From assembly GCF_003369795.1 (NCBI RefSeq), contig NZ_CP026730.1:1984001-2048000 (forward strand): a stretch of DNA of 64,000 nucleotides, given 5' to 3'. The notes beneath the pieces were generated by a model that was given only the letters and a program-made list of their open reading frames with translations, searched no databases and was not told the DNA's origin. This DNA comes from Streptomyces sp. CB09001 (GTDB taxonomy: Bacteria > Actinomycetota > Actinomycetes > Streptomycetales > Streptomycetaceae). Positions 62,737 to 64,000 of this stretch are shown in pieces; within the stretch, counting starts at the first letter, position 1; every line of letters begins with the position of its first letter. The position numbers and the translations under genes were made by a program.

Positions 62737-64000
62737 GCCTCCCGCTCGTCGCCGGCGCCGTCGCCCTGGTGGTGGTCGCCTGGCTGGCCGCGTGCGCGGA
62801 GGCGGGGCTCGCCAGGGTCTCCAGCTTCCGCGCCGAGGAGGCGGTACGGTCCGGGCGCCGGGGCGGCGAGAAACTCGCCCAGGTCGCCGCCGACCCGACG
62901 CGCTACCTCAACGTGGCGCTGCTGGTCCGCGTCGCCTGCGAGATGGCGGCCGCCGCGCTGGTCACGTACGCCTGCCTGAGACAGTTCGACGGCACCGGAG
63001 AGGCGCTGATCATCGCCATCGCGGTGATGGTGCTGCTCTCCTACGTCGCCGTCGGGGTCTCGCCGCGCACCATCGGGCGCCAGCACCCGCTGAACACGGC
63101 GACCGCGGCGGCCTACGTGCTGCTGCCGCTGGCCCGGATCATGGGCCCGATCCCTTCGCTGCTGATCCTCATCGGCAACGCGCTCACCCCCGGCAAGGGC
63201 TTCCGCCGGGGCCCCTTCGCCTCGGAGGCGGAGCTGCGGGCGCTGGTGGACTACGCGGAGGCGGAGTCGCTGATCGAGGCCGAGGAGCGCCGCATGGTGC
63301 ACTCGGTGTTCGAACTGGGCGACACCCTCGTGCGGGAGGTCATGGTGCCGCGCACCGACCTCGTCGTCATCGAGCGCTACAAGACCATCCGGCAGGCCCT
63401 CACCCTCGCCCTGCGCTCCGGTTTCTCCCGGATACCGGTGACCGGCGACAGCGAGGACGACATCGTCGGCATCGTCTACCTGAAGGACCTGGTCCGCAGG
63501 ACGCACATCAGCCGGGACGCGGAGAGCGACCTCGTCTCCACCGCGATGCGCCCGGCGTCGTTCGTGCCGGACACGAAGAACGCCGGTGACCTGCTGCGCG
63601 AGATGCAGAAGGAGCGCAACCACGTCGCCGTCGTCATCGACGAGTACGGCGGCACGGCGGGCATCGTCACCATCGAGGACATCCTGGAGGAGATCGTCGG
63701 CGAGATCACCGACGAGTACGACCGGGAGCTGCCGCCGGTGGAGGAGCTGGGCGGGGACCGTTTCCGGGTGACCGCCCGCCTGGACATCGGCGACCTGGGC
63801 GAGCTGTACGGCCTGGACGAGTACGACGACGAGGACGTGGAGACGGTCGGCGGCCTGCTCGCGAAGGCGCTGGGCCGGGTCCCGATCGCCGGGGCGTCCT
63901 CGATCGTGGAGCTGCCCGACGGCCGGGAACTGCGGCTGACGGCGGAGGCCGCCGCGGGCCGTCGGAACAAGATCGTGACGGTGCTGGTGGAGCCGGTCGC
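62733..64000 (+). CDS. CNNM/CorC-type membrane protein with CBS pair, cut by the window end
   Basis: The ATG overlaps the ybeY stop and the frame runs open to base 64000 (422 codons). The N-terminal CNNM (DUF21) membrane domain has about four segments, starting [21 protein letters not shown] helical bundle [26 protein letters not shown] (in segments) leads to two CBS motifs, [20 protein letters not shown] and [20 protein letters not shown], then the CorC_HlyC domain (about residue 345 onward). Relatives function in magnesium or cobalt efflux and are often annotated hemolysin-like. The conserved phoH-ybeY neighbours fit. C terminus not visible, probably nearly complete. Confidence 0.93.
   Translation, partial: MSLPLVAGAVALVVVAWLAACAEAGLARVSSFRAEEAVRSGRRGGEKLAQVAADPTRYLNVALLVRVACEMAAAALVTYACLRQFDGTGEALIIAIAVMVLLSYVAVGVSPRTIGRQHPLNTATAAAYVLLPLARIMGPIPSLLILIGNALTPGKGFRRGPFASEAELRALVDYAEAESLIEAEERRMVHSVFELGDTLVREVMVPRTDLVVIERYKTIRQALTLALRSGFSRIPVTGDSEDDIVGIVYLKDLVRRTHISRDAESDLVSTAMRPASFVPDTKNAGDLLREMQKERNHVAVVIDEYGGTAGIVTIEDILEEIVGEITDEYDRELPPVEELGGDRFRVTARLDIGDLGELYGLDEYDDEDVETVGGLLAKALGRVPIAGASSIVELPDGRELRLTAEAAAGRRNKIVTVLVEPV

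Overview
The window is very high in GC, with third-codon-position G/C bias, frequent GTG starts, Shine-Dalgarno-poor or leaderless starts and actinobacterial gene families throughout. It reads as a stretch of a Streptomyces chromosome. From memory, gene order from the nir operon through zur, uppS, recO, leuA and phoH matches the S. coelicolor region around SCO2470-SCO2535. This was not checked by a search. I find no tRNA, rRNA or CRISPR array.

Layout, left to right. 1-6.5 kb: the tail of a secreted M4 metalloprotease, a LysR regulator facing two SDR genes, a membrane-anchored secreted protein with a class F-like sortase, an HxlR regulator divergent from an imine-reductase-like enzyme, and a TSUP permease. 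6.6-10.9 kb: an assimilatory nitrite reductase operon (flavoprotein, nirB, nirD) with overlapping stops and starts and a GlnR-like site upstream. 10.9-15.3 kb: a TetR/SDR pair, another SDR, an excalibur protein with an LAETG sorting signal, and an acyltransferase. 15.5-23.8 kb: ppdK, an LTA-synthase-like enzyme, dusB, an MFS exporter and an acidic small protein. 23.8-31.6 kb: a 1468-residue P-type ATPase next to a membrane protein with a histone-H1-like tail, then an MmyB-type regulator divergent from an MFS exporter.

31.7-33.2 kb holds a TnpB-only IS200/IS605-type element with RNA-like hairpins at its right end and a possible gene remnant beside it. 33.3-39.8 kb is core: glyS, the zinc uptake genes znuACB with their regulator zur and a Zur-box-like promoter, then uppS and recO. 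39.8-43.5 kb is accessory: small proteins with a shortened XRE regulator, a cupin, a lipoprotein and a frameshifted peptidase-like hydrolase. 43.5-47.7 kb is an MMPL exporter with a two-component system and a pair of palindromic sites upstream.

47.7-54.5 kb holds the most intriguing locus: a tightly coupled five-gene set with a variant P-loop NTPase, a SAM methyltransferase and three proteins of unknown function. It resembles the families NCBI names after SCO2521-SCO2525. A sixth gene, a membrane coiled-coil protein, lies downstream. No function is known to me. 54.7-64 kb returns to conserved genes: a GNAT enzyme, a TerB-like protein, leuA with a leucine-rich leader peptide, a protealysin-like protease with its emfourin-type inhibitor, a GH1 glycosidase, phoH, ybeY and a CNNM/CorC protein cut by the window end.
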